The translations under genes and the position numbers were made by a program. Under the pieces are notes generated by a model. It was given only the letters and a program-made list of their open reading frames with translations. It was not told the DNA's origin and ran no database searches. Of a stretch of 29,636 nt of DNA, positions 28,179 to 29,636 are shown in pieces; position 1 is the first letter of the stretch; each line of letters starts with the position of its first letter. Origin of the DNA: DATDSR01 sp038062165 (lineage in GTDB: Bacteria > Patescibacteriota > Minisyncoccia > Phycocordibacterales > DATDSR01); NCBI GenBank assembly GCA_038062165.1, contig JBBTXQ010000032.1, positions 1 through 29,636 on the forward strand. The letters are read 5' to 3'.

Positions 28179-28661
28179 ATGAAGATTCTGGGCCAGCCAG
28201 TCACTAAGATCGGCTTTGACCTAAACGGCACTCTTGCTATCAAAGAGGGCGATGTCTACGAGGCGTACCCGGGCGGGGTGGCGGCCGTACAGACACTTCA
28301 CTCGTGGGGACTCACGCTTGCCCTCGTCACGGACTCATCGGTCATGATGATCGAGAGAATCTTGGAGGATATTGAGCTCCCAAGAAAGTTCTTCTCTGTT
28401 GTTGTATCTGGCAACGATTTGTCGAATTCACGCAAGAAACCCAATCCCTATGTTTGGGAAATGGTCGCGAAATCTTTGCGTGGGTCGAATGATGGGCTTG
28501 CCATTGAGGATTCACCAAGCGGAGTGGTCTCTGCCGTGACGGCCGGCTGGCTCGTAGCTGCTATCAAGTCTACACACACTGTCGAAGAATTACAGAGCGC
28601 GGGGGCTTGTATTATCGTCGAGAGCTTCGCCGAGCTTCTCGACCTGTTTGAGGAGGATTAG
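28179..28661 (+). CDS. HAD-superfamily protein with altered motif I
   Basis: 160 aa. Motif I is FDLNGTLA (D14-x-N16-G-T), motif II VTDSS, motif III the lysine in SRKKPNPYVWEM, and motif IV IEDSPSGVVSA, as in beta-phosphoglucomutase/phosphatase-like HADs. The cap seems minimal. The second aspartate of DxD is replaced by asparagine, which normally removes the general acid/base of phosphatases, so it may be a slow phosphatase, a different hydrolase, or a binding protein. The very strong RBS, higher GC and hairpin terminator link it in style to the high-GC cassettes elsewhere in the window rather than to its SD-less neighbours. Confidence 0.82.
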   Translation: MKILGQPVTKIGFDLNGTLAIKEGDVYEAYPGGVAAVQTLHSWGLTLALVTDSSVMMIERILEDIELPRKFFSVVVSGNDLSNSRKKPNPYVWEMVAKSLRGSNDGLAIEDSPSGVVSAVTAGWLVAAIKSTHTVEELQSAGACIIVESFAELLDLFEED

Positions 28662-28692
28662 TGGCCTGACGCAAGTTGGGCCACGTTTCATT
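28661..28692 (+). terminator. Terminator after the HAD gene
   Basis: GTGGCC (28661-28666) pairs with GGCCAC (28679-28684), followed by GTTTCATTTCT. The stem begins at the last base of the stop codon. The T-run is interrupted. Confidence 0.6.
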
Positions 28693-28695
28693 TCT

Positions 28696-28714
28696 GTTAT
28701 ATTTTTGATATAAC
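28696..28714 (+). promoter_or_regulatory. Extended -10 promoter within an inverted repeat, before the cysteine desulfurase-like gene
   Basis: GTTATAT-TTTTG-ATATAAC is a 7-bp inverted repeat. Its right arm contains TATAAC with TG one base upstream (TG-A-TATAAC), an extended -10 ending 7 nt before ATG 28722. The symmetry could be an operator. Confidence 0.6.
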
Positions 28715-28721
28715 GTCTAAT

Positions 28722-29636
28722 ATGAAGAAGAGAATTTTTTTAGACTACGCGGCCGGTCGCGATAATCCCAACGCAATTTATCTAGAAGGCAGAATTGCGC
28801 GCGCTAGGCTCGAATCTGCTCGGGCTAGAATTGCAAAAGTCTTGAGTGTGGCTACTGATGAAATAGTTTTCACCCCATGGGGCACAGAAGCTAATATTTT
28901 CTCACTTGGGGGTTTAACCCCCAAATCGCATATAATTACCACTGCCATAGAACATAAGAGCTTGCTTGATGCATTCGCTAAATTCAAAAACGTAACTTAT
29001 CTCAAGACTAATTCTGACGGTTTTATCACAGCAAAACAAGTTGAAGGAGCCTTGCGGTCAGATACTCGACTTGTCTCGATCATGTATGCCAACAATGAAA
29101 TCGGCACAATCCAGCCGATTAAAGAAATTGCCAGAGTCTTACGTCGGTCGGGGATCCCTCCTGCCGAGGTCCTCGGAAAAAATCCCCAGACCATCGGCAT
29201 TAGGGCCCCCCGACCTCTGTTCCATTCTGATTGCGTGCAAGCACCGGGATTACTACCACTTAACATGCAGAGTCTAGGATTAGACATGGCGAGCTTCTCG
29301 GCCCCAAAGTTCGGTGGGCCAGCCGGAGTCGGCTTTCTGTACATCCGTCGAGGCACTGTGGCTGACAGTCAGCCACGAGACGCTGGTGCCTTGCCACTGG
29401 TTGAAGAAATGGCAGAGGCTCTCGAGAAAGCCGACAAACAGTTCAAACAAAACCTGCCTACCGGACAGGCAAGTAAACATCTCAAATTGCTCAAACTTCG
29501 GGATTATTTCATAGCTGGAGTTCTCAAGAACATCAGAGCTTCACTTAATGGTTCGAGGGAAAACAGGCTTGCTAATAATGCTAATTTTATTTTCCCTATT
29601 GATTCTGAACTGCTTGTGCTTGAGCTAGACAGATAC
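28722..29636 (+). CDS. Cysteine desulfurase-like (NifS/IscS family) PLP enzyme, partial
   Basis: 305 codons, running off the window. Recognisable motifs are LDYAAG at the start, TPWGTEANIFS (PLP phosphate site), TTAIEHKSLL with the PLP-stacking histidine, MYANNEIGTIQPI, FHSDCVQAPG with the Asp that contacts the PLP nitrogen, and SAPKFGGPAGVGFLYI with the Schiff-base lysine. The family moves sulfur from cysteine to Fe-S scaffolds or tRNA thiolation enzymes; the catalytic-cysteine loop would lie beyond the window. An insert of about 24 residues (142-165, around SGIPPAEVLGKNPQTIGIRA) lies between the ARVLRR helix and FHSD; its DNA is a nested set of hairpins. Another palindromic patch encodes LPTGQAS near residue 245. 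Leaderless-type start. Confidence 0.88.
   Translation, partial: MKKRIFLDYAAGRDNPNAIYLEGRIARARLESARARIAKVLSVATDEIVFTPWGTEANIFSLGGLTPKSHIITTAIEHKSLLDAFAKFKNVTYLKTNSDGFITAKQVEGALRSDTRLVSIMYANNEIGTIQPIKEIARVLRRSGIPPAEVLGKNPQTIGIRAPRPLFHSDCVQAPGLLPLNMQSLGLDMASFSAPKFGGPAGVGFLYIRRGTVADSQPRDAGALPLVEEMAEALEKADKQFKQNLPTGQASKHLKLLKLRDYFIAGVLKNIRASLNGSRENRLANNANFIFPIDSELLVLELDRY
28906..28924. repeat. Palindrome inside the cysteine desulfurase-like gene (1)
   Basis: TTGGGGGTT-T-AACCCCCAA: a 9-bp perfect stem around a single T, encoding the LGGLTPK loop just after the PLP phosphate motif. Confidence 0.8.
29146..29215. repeat. Nested palindromic insert inside the cysteine desulfurase-like gene (2)
   Basis: Outer stem GGTCGGGG/CCCCGACC, alternative middle stem GGGGAT/ATCCCC and a perfect inner hairpin CCGAGG-T-CCTCGG. 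The 70-nt unit is in frame and matches the extra residues 142-165. Confidence 0.8.
29453..29473. repeat. Short palindrome inside the cysteine desulfurase-like gene (3)
   Basis: CCTGCCTACCGGACAGGCAA, with TGCCT pairing with AGGCA across ACCGGAC. It encodes LPTGQA. I recall this peptide pattern (LPTGQA, CLPAGRQA) recurring in unrelated CPR proteins. Confidence 0.65.

Noticed and set aside
1..29636. CRISPR array, rRNA operon, tmRNA, integrase or replication origin
   Set aside because: I found no regularly spaced direct repeats, rRNA-like blocks, DnaA-box cluster or recombinase motifs. The only mobile-type genes are the RAYT transposase and the two endonuclease genes.

Overview
The window looks like chromosomal DNA of a small-genome bacterium of the Candidate Phyla Radiation (Patescibacteria, probably Parcubacteria). 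This is inferred from gene content, not from rRNA. The pointers are a tandem array of T4SS-pilin-like membrane proteins, a DUF4446 protein, a stand-alone CofE-like ligase, compact core proteins (IF-2 without an N-terminal extension, a short Pth, a short YbeY), LAGLIDADG and GIY-YIG endonuclease genes, and tRNA genes without an encoded CCA end.

Layout. (1) 1-2175: tRNA-Glu(-), a LAGLIDADG homing endonuclease that runs into tRNA-Ser(CGA), then a phospholipase D/cardiolipin synthase-like gene. (2) 2200-5760: three high-GC unknown genes with strong Shine-Dalgarno sites and hairpin terminators, tRNA-Val with a broken GIY-YIG gene, and an SOS unit (lexA-like repressor plus Y-family polymerase) with a textbook GAAC-N4-GTTC operator between -35 and -10. 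(3) 5766-10694, minus strand: lepB, hisS, bS21, ybeY, ftsA, ftsZ, joining secretion, translation and cell division. (4) 10730-13131: pth, a four-domain S1 protein and a RAYT (REP-associated tyrosine transposase) element bounded by inverted palindromes. (5) 13219-16823: a degenerate metallo-beta-lactamase-fold protein, a tiny membrane protein, gyrA and a methyltransferase. (6) 16846-23467: an anchored solute-binding protein followed directly by eight pilin-like membrane proteins. The last carries a putative zinc peptidase domain. A two-gene high-GC cassette on the opposite strand splits the array. (7) 23531-25798: tRNA-Leu, CofE-like ligase, tRNA-Lys, a secreted amidase, tRNA-Leu and tRNA-Cys. 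(8) 25813-29636: rbfA, infB and DUF4446 (-), then a HAD protein and a cysteine desulfurase-like gene that leaves the window.

Two expression styles coexist. Most genes lack a Shine-Dalgarno site, and at least six have a -10 hexamer ending 6-8 nt before the start codon, predicting leaderless mRNA. The high-GC genes instead carry strong Shine-Dalgarno sites, several with canonical promoters, and most end in strong hairpins, so they look like self-contained imported units. Several core genes (dinB, gyrA, the cysteine desulfurase) contain perfect or near-perfect palindromes inside the reading frame, resembling in-frame palindromic insertions.
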